This document shows, in pieces, positions 7,461 through 15,456 of a stretch of DNA of 64,000 bases. How positions within the stretch are numbered: the first letter of the stretch is position 1; every line of letters starts with the position of its first letter. The stretch is from Improbicoccus pseudotrichonymphae (GTDB lineage Bacteria; Bacillota; Clostridia; Oscillospirales; Acutalibacteraceae), in contig AP027924.1 of the NCBI GenBank assembly GCA_036322855.1, positions 1 through 64,000 on the forward strand. The letters are read 5' to 3'. The translations under genes were made by a program, and so were the position numbers. The notes below the pieces were generated by a model. The model was not told the origin of the DNA and searched no databases. It worked only from the letters and a program-made list of their open reading frames with translations.

Positions 7461-9929
7461 CTAATCGGGTTTTTGTTCAGTGATTTCCTCAGTAATGTCA
7501 TCAGTAATGTCATCAGTAATGTCATCAGTAATGTCATATTCAATAATGCCCTTACCAGATTCTTCTTTAACAACGATTTTGTTTTCATCATCAAAAGCAA
7601 TTTTTACTGTTCTTATTTTCCTTCGAAAAAAGGTACTGGAAAATTTACTCGAAAATTTAGAAAAACTAGTGGTTGGGATATGGCTTAACTCTGAAACCTT
7701 TCCAAAAATTTGCGCAGATTGCTTTGCAACACTTCTTGCACCTTCACCAACTTTAACGCACTCTTCAGACATTTTGTCTAATGTTTCGGGTTCGCATGTA
7801 ATTCTAATACCTGACTTATTTGTTGCAAAGAAACCATTCATTCCCTTAATATTTCTTAAAATCATCTGCTTGTATTCTCCACGCGAGAAAAATGGTAATG
7901 GAAATATCGAACATCTAGTTGCAAAAGCTCTATCGATCCAAATCTGTACCGTTCCTCTTGTGTCGGCTCCCGGTTCGCTAGGTTGATACCAACTTTCGGC
8001 CGTTGCATTGCTTGTTATTATGAAAATCGCACCATCAAAATTAAGTTTTATAAATCCATCATTATTTTCATTTTTTACTATCATAAAACCGTAATCTACC
8101 AAGCTTCTTAGCGAATTAAATATTTTATTTCTGATATTTTCATCGAGTTTGTCTATTTCGTCTAATAAAATCACAACTCTACCGTTTGCATTTTTTACAA
8201 TTTTATATGGTGTCGTTCCTTCTTGAAAATAACTTTTGAAATCTAAATTTAACAAAGTATCGGCATTAAAATGTAAAGAAGGGTGAATTTCACTGCCCGT
8301 TGAAATTTCTGATATTAAATCAGCCATCATTGTCTTACCAGTTCCCGGAGGGCCATAAAAAGAGATCAAAGAACACCTTTGACGTTGTGGCAAATCAGAC
8401 GCAGAGAGCAAGATTTGTCCGGCCAAGAAATTTGCCAAAAATTCTATCAAATTTCTTCTTCCGATCAATACTTCCTCTAAAATCTTTTTGATTTCAATTC
8501 TAAGAGCCATGGGGTCATTTTTAACTTTGCCGATTCTATTGCGAAAATATTCCGAAACCATTCCGGACAAACCAGCAGCAGATTTGGGCAAAAGATTACC
8601 AAACGCTGCTGTGATTCCACCTGGCAATTTATAAAATAAAAAAACAACAAAGGGTGGAACTGAAATTTGCAAAAATAAAGAAGCGATGTTGCGAAAGATA
8701 GATTTAGTCCTATTTTTATCAGAACTATAATCTTTAACAATATTATTTGCGCAAGAAGAACCAGAACGATCAGAATGAAATTCAGGGGCACGAAGATAAC
8801 TATCAAGATTTTTTGTTCTTTTATTTGATGCTCCAAATAAATTCGAAAAAAATTTCATAGCTGCTGGAGGATTATAAAATCCTACATTATTCACAATTTC
8901 ACCATGATATAATCGTTTATTTGAAGAGAAAAATTTTTCAATATCTGAATATAAATCAACTTGTTGTAAAAATTTTTCCATATCCATACCTCTGTTTCTT
9001 TCACGGTTTTTTTTATAACTATCATCCAACCAAGCCTCCAAAATTTTGTTTTTAAATATAGTTAGATTTATGGAAAACACATTTAATTCTACTGAACTGC
9101 TTGTGGGTAAGTAGACAATATGAATTATATCTGGTAAAACTAGAATTTTTGCAAGATCTTTTGCATCATTAATATTAAAACCGTTAAAATATTCCGAACA
9201 TCCTAGCCCATTTTTATCTTCACTTCGTTTTAATCGTTCTAAACATTCTGCTTTTAAAGTAAGGATACCATCACTGTAAAATTCTTCTTTGTTGCCTATT
9301 TCAAAGTTGCCTATTTCAAAGTTGTCTATTTCAAAGTTGTCTATTTCAAAATATTTTCGAAATTCATTTTGAATATGTTCTCTAACTTCACTTCCGGTAA
9401 CTATGAAAGGAAGTTGAAAATCAGAATTATCTGAATCTTGCAAAAAAACAATGCTTTCTATAGCTTCAAAATCTTCAAAGCTAATTCCATTTCTAGATGG
9501 TAAATTAACCTTTAATGTATTTTCAACCGTTTTACTAATTTCAAATCTTTCTAAATTTGATTTTTCGTCTAGCGAATCAATATGTTCTAACCTTAAACTA
9601 CGTAAACTTTCATTTTTTCCAATTGAATTAGTAAAACGAGCAAACATCTCAGCACTATTTTCAAAAATCCAAATTTTTTCAGCGTTAAGATCATCAAAAA
9701 TCCCTTCTAACCTGGCTCTTTCTTCCGACAAAACCTTCCTTACCATTTCAGAATCCCAAGGTTTCAAAGATATATAACTCACATGTACATGTCTCTCTGC
9801 TTTACTTGCTTTAGTAATAGGCACAACATTAGACCTGGGAAAGCTCATCGTCATTGCCGAAAAAGCTAAAATCACCGATGCTACCTTATTAAATATTTTG
9901 TTTTTGCCGTCTTTTTTTCTTTTTCGCAT
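7461..9929 (-). CDS. Signal-anchored AAA+ ATPase with large N-terminal domain
   Basis: An 822-residue protein of unrecognised family outside its ATPase core. A basic N-terminus (MRKRKKDGKNK) and hydrophobic stretch form a signal peptide or anchor. About 370 unrecognised residues follow, then a hydrophobic span near 415-435 (PPFVVFLFYKLPGG) and a C-terminal AAA+ module: Walker A GPPGTGKT (about 528), Walker B VVILLDEID (about 588), sensor-1 IFIITSN and a sensor-2 GAR motif (about 730), as in the ClpB/torsin group. With a cleaved signal and one membrane span, the ATPase would face the cytoplasm; without cleavage the topology is open. Two in-frame tandem repeats occur (9291-9350 and 7491-7538). 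It is divergent from the C39-like peptidase gene. No partner is identifiable. Confidence 0.85.
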   Translation of the reverse strand: MRKRKKDGKNKIFNKVASVILAFSAMTMSFPRSNVVPITKASKAERHVHVSYISLKPWDSEMVRKVLSEERARLEGIFDDLNAEKIWIFENSAEMFARFTNSIGKNESLRSLRLEHIDSLDEKSNLERFEISKTVENTLKVNLPSRNGISFEDFEAIESIVFLQDSDNSDFQLPFIVTGSEVREHIQNEFRKYFEIDNFEIDNFEIGNFEIGNKEEFYSDGILTLKAECLERLKRSEDKNGLGCSEYFNGFNINDAKDLAKILVLPDIIHIVYLPTSSSVELNVFSINLTIFKNKILEAWLDDSYKKNRERNRGMDMEKFLQQVDLYSDIEKFFSSNKRLYHGEIVNNVGFYNPPAAMKFFSNLFGASNKRTKNLDSYLRAPEFHSDRSGSSCANNIVKDYSSDKNRTKSIFRNIASLFLQISVPPFVVFLFYKLPGGITAAFGNLLPKSAAGLSGMVSEYFRNRIGKVKNDPMALRIEIKKILEEVLIGRRNLIEFLANFLAGQILLSASDLPQRQRCSLISFYGPPGTGKTMMADLISEISTGSEIHPSLHFNADTLLNLDFKSYFQEGTTPYKIVKNANGRVVILLDEIDKLDENIRNKIFNSLRSLVDYGFMIVKNENNDGFIKLNFDGAIFIITSNATAESWYQPSEPGADTRGTVQIWIDRAFATRCSIFPLPFFSRGEYKQMILRNIKGMNGFFATNKSGIRITCEPETLDKMSEECVKVGEGARSVAKQSAQIFGKVSELSHIPTTSFSKFSSKFSSTFFRRKIRTVKIAFDDENKIVVKEESGKGIIEYDITDDITDDITDDITEEITEQKPD
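7491..7538. repeat. 12-bp tandem repeat, four units
   Basis: Four copies of AGTAATGTCATC encode a repeated D-D-I-T unit at the C-terminus of the AAA+ protein. The unit is a multiple of three, so copy-number change alters tail length without a frameshift. Confidence 0.85.
9291..9350. repeat. 15-bp tandem repeat, four units
   Basis: Four copies of GTTGCCTATTTCAAA, two of them with T for one C, encode repeated FEI(D/G)N pentapeptides in the N-terminal region of the AAA+ protein. The repeat is in frame. Confidence 0.85.
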
Positions 9930-10305
9930 TTCACATCACTGTAATCATTAATCGAAAATATAAACCATAAACGTAAACTATCATTATACACATTAAAAAT
10001 ATATTTGTAAAGTCACAAATTTAAAGGTACTTCCAAAAATGTGTGAAACAGACCCGCCCTAAAACTGAATTATCTTTGCAAATTTCATTGTCAACAACGT
10101 AAAATTAAGCAGAATTACAGAGATAACCAAAAGTGCAGTAAAAATATGAATTGCTTAAGGCAGATGTTTTTAGTGAATTAATAAACAGGACATTTTATAT
10201 CATTTTACAAGACAAGCATATCAGAAAAATATTTTTGACTTGATTTTTGTGGTTTAATTGATTTATGATTACTCGTGAAGTTACAAATATATTTTTGGAG
10301 GAAAA
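9930..10305. other. Divergent intergenic region with repeat fragments
   Basis: It holds a half copy of the R1 palindrome (10049-10110) and part of the duplicated segment shared with 12010-12233. The leader of the C39-like gene ends in TTGGAGGAAAA before the ATG at 10306. No intact gene is visible. Confidence 0.6.
10049..10110. repeat. Palindromic repeat R1, copy b (half)
   Basis: This begins GACCCGCCCTAAAACTGAA and continues with TTTGCAAATTTCATTGTCAA, matching the left arm of the R1 copies at 37510 and 45840. The right arm is missing. Confidence 0.6.
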
Positions 10306-10402
10306 ATGAACAACAAATTTGTAGTAAAGGGACTATTTTCGCTTGTAGCATTATGCGCGACACCGAATTTAATTTTATCTGCTAAAGCTTCGAACGAACA
10401 TT
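10157..10402 (+). repeat. Duplicated segment, copy 1 (amidase tail plus C39 gene start)
   Basis: The bases match 12010-12233. The first part (to about 10242) encodes a stop-terminated tail, FYIILQDKHIRKIFLT, like the C-terminus of the amidase gene. The rest is the leader and 5' end of the C39-like gene. A larger tandem duplication of an amidase-C39 unit followed by deletions explains both copies. Confidence 0.8.
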
Positions 10403-11085
10403 TAAGTAGTATAACAAGCGAGATACAAACTACCGAAATGCCAACAAAACTTATAAGCGTACCATACATAAATCAAAATGAAATAGTTTTTGGATGTGAG
10501 GCAGTAAGTTCTACTATGCTTCTTCAATATTATGGTTATGAAATTTCTGAAAAAGATTTTACAGACAATTATTTAATACGAAAAAATTGGTATAAAGATG
10601 ATAACGGTCAAGCGTATGGTCCGGACCCACATGCTGCTTATTCCGGAGATCCCTACATAGAATATGGAGAAAACTGTGGATTTGGTAGCTTTGCACCATC
10701 GACTGCAAAATCTATTGGTAGGGTATTAGATGATACAAAGCATGAAGTAAAAAATACAACAGGTGTCAGTTTGATTGATCTTAAGAAAAATTATATCGAT
10801 AAAGACACTCCAGTTTTGATTTGGACAACTATGGGCATGGAAGAAACCAGCTGCGGACGTTCTTGGATTATTAATTATATTGACGAAAACTCACCCTATA
10901 AAATAGGTGACGAATTTACGTGGATGAGAAATGAGCATTGCTTGGTTTTTGTAGGGTATGATGATAATAATTACTATTTCAATGATCCCTACAAAAATCA
11001 TGGTTTAATACATTATGAAAAAGATCTGGTAAACCAAAGATTTTTAGAAATGGGCAAGCAATCTGTTGTTATTTTAAAAAAATAA
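10306..11085 (+). CDS. Secreted C39-like cysteine peptidase
   Basis: A 259-residue protein with an N-terminal signal peptide (hydrophobic segment about 7-25, ending near SAKA) and one peptidase_C39_2-type domain. The segment VPYINQNEIVFGCEAVSS carries the likely catalytic cysteine in GCEAVS. NEHCLVFVGYDDNNYYFNDPY supplies the histidine and aspartate expected of a papain-like triad. Relatives cleave peptides at the cell surface; the substrate here is unknown. TTGGAGG lies 7-8 bases before the ATG. It is followed after 44 bases by a secreted amidase, which suggests a cell-wall or peptide-processing role. Its 5' end is duplicated downstream as a broken copy. Confidence 0.85.
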   Translation: MNNKFVVKGLFSLVALCATPNLILSAKASNEHLSSITSEIQTTEMPTKLISVPYINQNEIVFGCEAVSSTMLLQYYGYEISEKDFTDNYLIRKNWYKDDNGQAYGPDPHAAYSGDPYIEYGENCGFGSFAPSTAKSIGRVLDDTKHEVKNTTGVSLIDLKKNYIDKDTPVLIWTTMGMEETSCGRSWIINYIDENSPYKIGDEFTWMRNEHCLVFVGYDDNNYYFNDPYKNHGLIHYEKDLVNQRFLEMGKQSVVILKK

Positions 11086-11129
11086 CGATTACAATTATAT
11101 TGTAAATTTCATGTTTAGAGGTATTTATT

Positions 11130-12095
11130 TTGAAAGTTTTTAAAAAATTGTTTTTTATAGCATTGTTGGCCTGCTTTAGTTTTTGCTTTGTGAGTTTAGC
11201 AAATGTGTTTAATATTTCAAAAGAAGTATACGCAAGTCCACCAAAACTTATGGCGCACTCTACCACCACACCAGGCTTTAGTTTTTACTTTGTAAGTTTA
11301 GCAAATGTGTTTAATATTTCAAAAGAAGTATACGCAAGTCCACCAAAACTTATGGCGCACTCTACCACCACACCAGGCTTTAGTTTTTACTTTGTAAGTT
11401 TAGCAAATGTGTTTAATATTTCAGAAGAAGACGTAAGTCCACCAAAATTTTTAGTACGACCTATGACAAATAATGATTGCTATAAATATAGCGGCAAAAT
11501 TGTTCCGAAAGGTATAATGATGCACTCTACCGCCACACCAGGAGTTATGGCGGAAGAATGGTTTGTTCTATGGAATAAATCTTATCGAGACGGTGTCGGG
11601 GCTGAAAAAGGACAAGAAGTTTGTGTGCACGCTTTTTTAGATGACAAAGTTGTCTGTCAGTATTTGCCTTGGACACATAGGGGTTGGCATTGCGGCAGAG
11701 CAAAACCAGGTGGTCCAAGCGGTAATGATACTCATATTTCTATTGAAATTTGCGAACCCGGAAGTATAAAGTATGATCCGGAGCGTAGCAAGATCATTGG
11801 ATATGACTCAACAGATAAAGAAAACCAAAAATATTTTGATGCTACATATAAAAACGCTATTTGGTTATGTGCAAATTTATGTCAGAAATTTGGAATAAAC
11901 CCCGGGGAAATTATCAGCCATAAAGAAGGATATGATCTCGGAATAGCTTCTAATCACGATGATCCAGAACACTGGTGGAGTTTTCACGGAAAAAATATGA
12001 ATATGTTTAGGGCAGATGTTTTTAATGAATTAATGAACAGAACATTTTATACCATTTTACAAGACAAGCATATCAGAAAAATATTTTTGACTTGA
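11130..12095 (+). CDS. Secreted N-acetylmuramoyl-L-alanine amidase (Amidase_2/PGRP fold)
   Basis: A predicted zinc amidase that cuts the bond between muramic acid and the stem peptide. The catalytic domain (about 120-300) contains MMHSTATPG, with the first zinc histidine, WTHRGWHCG, HISIEICE, and the late HDDPEHWW with candidate ligands. The start is TTG at 11130, with TAGAGGT about 7 bases upstream. The N-terminal 110 residues are odd: a signal-peptide segment (SLANVFNISKEVYASPP) followed by MAHSTTTPG is repeated nearly three times with a 34-residue period. The 102-bp units are almost identical, so the repeat is recent and in frame. Repeated hydrophobic segments may disturb export or act as membrane spans. 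Confidence 0.88.
   Translation: MKVFKKLFFIALLACFSFCFVSLANVFNISKEVYASPPKLMAHSTTTPGFSFYFVSLANVFNISKEVYASPPKLMAHSTTTPGFSFYFVSLANVFNISEEDVSPPKFLVRPMTNNDCYKYSGKIVPKGIMMHSTATPGVMAEEWFVLWNKSYRDGVGAEKGQEVCVHAFLDDKVVCQYLPWTHRGWHCGRAKPGGPSGNDTHISIEICEPGSIKYDPERSKIIGYDSTDKENQKYFDATYKNAIWLCANLCQKFGINPGEIISHKEGYDLGIASNHDDPEHWWSFHGKNMNMFRADVFNELMNRTFYTILQDKHIRKIFLT
11174..11460 (+). repeat. 102-bp tandem repeat in the amidase signal region
   Basis: Units start at 11174, 11276 and 11378; the third is diverged and partial. Each unit encodes a hydrophobic stretch and MAHSTTTPG, which resembles the catalytic MMHSTATPG further on. The array probably arose by unequal duplication between the signal region and the domain start. 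Confidence 0.9.
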
Positions 12096-12233
12096 TTTTT
12101 GTGGTTTAATTGATTTATGATTACTCGTGAAGTTACAAATATATTTTTGGAGAAAAGTAGTAAAGGGACTATTTTCGCTTGTAGTATTATGTGCGACACC
12201 GAATTTAATTTTATCTGCTAAAGCTTCGAACGA
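12010..12233 (+). repeat. Duplicated segment, copy 2
   Basis: This matches 10157-10402 but lacks about 20 bases around the C39 start codon: TTTTTGGAG runs directly into AAAAGTAGTAAAGGGAC. Similarity ends at GCTTCGAACGAA. Confidence 0.85.
12148..12233 (+). pseudogene. 5' fragment of a second C39-like peptidase gene
   Basis: The fragment encodes the signal-peptide region of the 10306 gene (VVKGLFSLV followed by LCATPNLILSAKASNE). The start codon is deleted and the body is absent after 12233. Confidence 0.75.
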
Positions 12234-12360
12234 ATATCAAATTTATACGAAAATAGGTATTATATAAGAAACGATACAAAGTGTCCCAAAACTGCTTAGA
12301 GCAACTGTTATAAGACGTCAAATTTTAATTTATGTAAAAGATTATGATCTTGGATTTTAT

Positions 12361-12663
12361 TATAAAAACTTAGAAAATAACAATATTTTTGAATATAGTT
12401 CATCCAAACCCTACGACCCTGCAAGCACTAATAAAGTCCCTCGGATTCTTTATATTTACGATTTGGCGAATAAAAGTGGGTTAACTTTAACAGAAAACTA
12501 ACTTTATGGCGGCACAGGTAGCATACAAAATGAGCCTTTTGGCAAAGAATTTACTGTTTTTGAACTCTGTGAAAAACTTATTAAAAAAAGTGATAATGTT
12601 GCTTTTAGAATGTTAAGGGAACGCTTTGGTGAAAAACAATTATATGAGCAGATGTATTCCTAA
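12361..12663 (+). pseudogene. Class A beta-lactamase-like serine hydrolase remnant
   Basis: One frame reads FEYSSSKPYDPASTNKVPRI, containing the S-x-x-K motif of penicillin-recognising enzymes (STNK), then a TAA stop near 12499. The same frame resumes as YGGTGSIQNEPFGKEFTV and KKSDNVAFRML, with the SDN motif. It ends at a TAA at 12661, and no KTG box is found. The internal stop and missing C-terminus make it inactive. The true family could be a beta-lactamase or a related wall hydrolase. It sits with other secreted wall enzymes. Confidence 0.75.
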
Positions 12664-12756
12664 GGATAAACAAGCGTATGTTTTTGCAACATTAACTAAA
12701 ATGATTAATGATTACAACGAAGAAAGTTTATAGTTTAAAATTTTTTAGGAATTCTT

Positions 12757-13120
12757 ATGAATAAAATTAAAAAAAGTTTGGCGGCATTTTCTACTTTTGT
12801 TTTTATTGTGTTTGTATGTATTGTTGATAATGTTTTTGGCATTTGAAGGTGAAATATTAGCTCCGAATGCTTTAAAAAAGGGTGATAAGGTTTGCATATT
12901 AGAACCTTCACGCACAACAAAAGATAAAGAAAAAATCATAAAAGAGCGGTTACCTGATGTTATTAGAAATTTGGAAGAACGAGGATTTATAGTAGTTGTA
13001 TACGAAGAATCTTTTACTGCGACGCCACTCGGACTTGACAACGGAACAGGAACAGCTAAGAGCAGATTTATTTAATAAGGCAGTAATAACCTGAAATTAA
13101 AGCGATTCTTTCCTTAATTC
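12757..13120 (+). pseudogene. S66 (LD-carboxypeptidase-like) peptidase remnant
   Basis: An ATG at 12757 opens a signal-peptide-like frame (MNKIKKSLAAFSTFVFIVFV) that stops near 12848. A second frame continues with ILAPNALKKGDKVCILEPS and LEERGFIVVVYEE, typical of the N-terminal domain of muramoyl-tetrapeptide carboxypeptidases. A further shift is needed to read LRADLFNKAVIT, the RAADLN-like motif. At least two frameshifts and loss of the C-terminal half show decay. Confidence 0.75.
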
Positions 13121-13129
13121 TACATTTAT

Positions 13130-13575
13130 AAAAGTTAACCTGAACACTCTGGGCTTAAAAAAGAGAATGGACTATCGGAAAAACACTGGGAGAGAAGGTT
13201 GAAATACAAAAATTCATTGGTTTGCGGCAATAACCACAGATCCTGTGTTTTCATGTTTTGATCGAGTCAAGACAGTGACGTGACGATAGGAAAGATATTT
13301 TAGAGAAACAAAAACTAAAAAGAAGAAATATTACTTATGAATAGCCATACGAAGAAGATAAAACTTGAAATTTGGCTAAAGATTCGGGTTTTTAAATTGT
13401 TTCACCTAAATCAGATCGTAAAAACCTTGGTTATGTGATAAAATTTTATACAAAAAACGTAATGAATCGAACGGATATTTCGTAGATTATTTAGGTTTCG
13501 TCGCATTTTTACACGTTATGACAAGCTCGATTTAATGTATATTTCTTTTCTTTATCTTGCCTTCATTTTCTTCCT
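13130..13575 (+). pseudogene. IS5-family transposase remnant (C-terminal half)
   Basis: Plus-strand frames give NTKIHWFAAITTDPVFSCF, then DSDVTIGKIF, and end with RIFRRLFRFRRIFTRYDKLD followed by LMYISFLYLAFIF. This resembles the C-terminal IER-L-FRR..FRRIFTRYDKLD segment also seen in the IS at 42846. Many stops and frameshifts are present. The final bases overlap the 3' end of the M1 gene on the other strand. Confidence 0.65.
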
Positions 13576-14699
13576 TCCCATCTTCTTTTTAATTTGTTCA
13601 ATAAACAATTCCGCCAATTCTTCCGACACAAGGACATTTCCGATTACTTCTTTTGATTTATTTTTTAAAATTAAATAAAAACTTGTCAAACGAAATTCGG
13701 GTTCGCAATCACTCAATAATCTACACAATTCTTTTCTTAAGACTTTTCTAGTTAAACCAGAAACATAATTTTCGTCTGTTATGACCCTATAAACAAATTG
13801 AGAATACGGATCCATTTCGTTTACTTTTGTTTTAATTTCTTCTTCTCTAACTTCTTGAGGGGATAGTTGAGGTTGAGGGGATAGTTGATGGAGTAGATGA
13901 GTGAAATTATAACAAAAAGGTGGTAATCTTCCTTCATTAACTTTTGCAAAAAGATAATCATTGGCGCCATATAAAATACTTGAAACATCACCAAACGTTT
14001 CGTCCAAACTATAAAAAAACGTTACGCCTTCGTCTTCTTCATTTTTGCGAACCACTGTCTTCTTTCCTAAAGCAAAAGTAAAAGCTTTCCATCCAAAATA
14101 ATCAAGAAAGCTTAATTCAGAAAAATCGTATTCTTTAGAATTGTTTTCAAAATAATTTACTTTTAATCTTCTGTTTTTCTCATTAAGTTCTTCATCTTTT
14201 TCTTTAAATTCTTTCTTTAATCTTTCGATTTCCTCATTTTTAGATTTTAAATCTTTATTTTTAGTTCCATAAAACCACAAACTAACCGCAGCGGCAAGAA
14301 ATAAAATACCATCTAAATTATCTCTTATTACATCAGTGGCAAAAAAGGCAAGAAATAAAATACTAAGTAAACCACATCCTAAACCATTTCTTATTAAATT
14401 TGAACTATTTCTTATTAAACCCGAACTATTATTTTCTTTGCTTTCGATGTCTTTTACTTCTTTTTCTTCTTCTTTTTTTTCTTTTTCTTTTTCTTCTTTA
14501 TCTTCTTCTTCAGACCCATCTGCAGCTAAATTATTATTAATGCCCTCATATGGCACAAATCCACTATTATCCGAATTTGGATTGGCCCCAACAAAAGACT
14601 GACAACACATAATAACAACCAAAACAGAAGATATTATCTTATTATTTTTACTAATCTTCTTGCTATTTTTATTTTCACCTATCCCATTGCTTTCTTTTT

Positions 14700-14703
<4 letters not shown>
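13552..14703 (-). CDS. M1: modular membrane protein, coiled coil plus unknown C-terminal domain
   Basis: The function is unknown. From the body start (MKKESNGIGENKNSKK) the 383-residue protein has a basic n-region and a hydrophobic segment SSVLVVIMCCQSFVGA, probably a signal peptide. An acidic Glu/Lys linker (about 62-92) follows, then one or two hydrophobic spans (about 107-145), a short coiled coil (about 150-185) and a C-terminal domain. The end of that domain (YSQFVYRVI ... VLVSEELAELFIEQI) resembles the ends of M2 and M3. AGGTGG lies 7 bases before this ATG. The ATG overlaps the leader stop as ATGA, so translation may be coupled. Its 3' end overlaps IS5 debris. Confidence 0.8.
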
Positions 14704-14798
<95 letters not shown>

Positions 14799-14852
14799 AA
14801 CCTTTCCTCCTCTGATCTTGAAATATAAATTAGCAAGAATACTGATGAAATA

Positions 14853-14881
14853 ATTATAAAATTTTTGAATTTTGCTGTCAA
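14853..14881 (-). promoter_or_regulatory. M1 promoter
   Basis: TTGACA (14881-14876) and TATAAT (14858-14853) are separated by 17 bases on the minus strand. The -35 region and spacer start (TTGACAGCAAAATTCAAAA) are shared with the other M promoters. Confidence 0.8.
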
Positions 14882-15261
14882 ACAGAATTATGCGAAGCAT
14901 TTTAAATGCGACATTATTTAGCGGCGACTTTGTCTCCGCAGGGGACAACTTAGAGCCGCATGTTTCTTTGGGTTTCACCCGTTTCTTTGCGCCAAAGAAA
15001 TGGGTGAAAGAGAAATAAAATGTTTTTAATTAAAAAAATGAGTACCAAATATAAAAATTATTTTACATAAAATACCAATCTATAAATTTTATATTTAAGT
15101 ATTTATTAAATATTTTATAAAATTTATTTCTTCCGTACCCATTTCTTTTATAAGAAACGGGTACACCCAAAGAAACATGCGGCTCTAAGTTGTCTCCTGC
15201 GGAGACAAAGTCGCCGCTAAATAATGTCGCATTTAAAATGCTTCGCATAATTCTGTTTGAC
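14877..15261. repeat. Long inverted repeat between the divergent M1 and M2 genes
   Basis: About 110 bases at 14877-14986 are inverted almost perfectly at 15152-15261. Each arm holds the shared upstream block: ATGCGAAGCATTTTAAATGC, GCGGCGACTTTG, a GTCTCC/GGAGAC mini-palindrome and ACATGCGG. The inner ends carry ACCCGTTTCTT-type stems. Each arm begins at the -35 box of its promoter. The roughly 165-base centre is AT-rich and has no gene. Confidence 0.85.
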
Positions 15262-15284
15262 AGCAAAATTCAAAATGCTATAAT
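15257..15284 (+). promoter_or_regulatory. M2 promoter
   Basis: TTGACA at 15257-15262 and TATAAT at 15279-15284 with a 16-base spacer. Both hexamers are perfect consensus for the housekeeping sigma factor. Confidence 0.85.
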
Positions 15285-15336
15285 TAATTCGTCAGTGTTT
15301 TTGCCGATTCATATTTTAAGTTCTGGAGGAAATTTT

Positions 15337-15456
15337 ATGAAAAATAAGTTTATCAAATCTCTCATGAATTCTCTCAATTCGAGAGAGAGAGAGAGAGAGA
15401 GAGAGGATCTCTCAGGGGGATCTCTCTATGAAAAAAGAAAGCAATGGGATAGGTGA
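15337..15456 (+). CDS. M2 leader frame containing the (AG)12 tract
   Basis: ATG at 15337 with TGGAGGA upstream opens MKNKFIKSLMNSLNS plus Arg-Glu repeats. In this copy the frame passes the body ATG in a third frame and stops at 15456 after 39 codons, overlapping the body by 29 bases. Confidence 0.55.
   Translation: MKNKFIKSLMNSLNSREREREREDLSGGSLYEKRKQWDR
15381..15405 (+). repeat. (AG)12 dinucleotide tract of M2
   Basis: After the TCG codon at 15379-15381 come 12 AG units. The 46 bases to the body ATG leave the leader one base out of frame. Confidence 0.95.

Noticed and set aside
15190..15336. Upstream extension of the M2 leader frame (SPAETKSPLNN...)
   Set aside because: It runs through the promoter and the palindromic upstream block; the leader ATG at 15337 has its own ribosome site.
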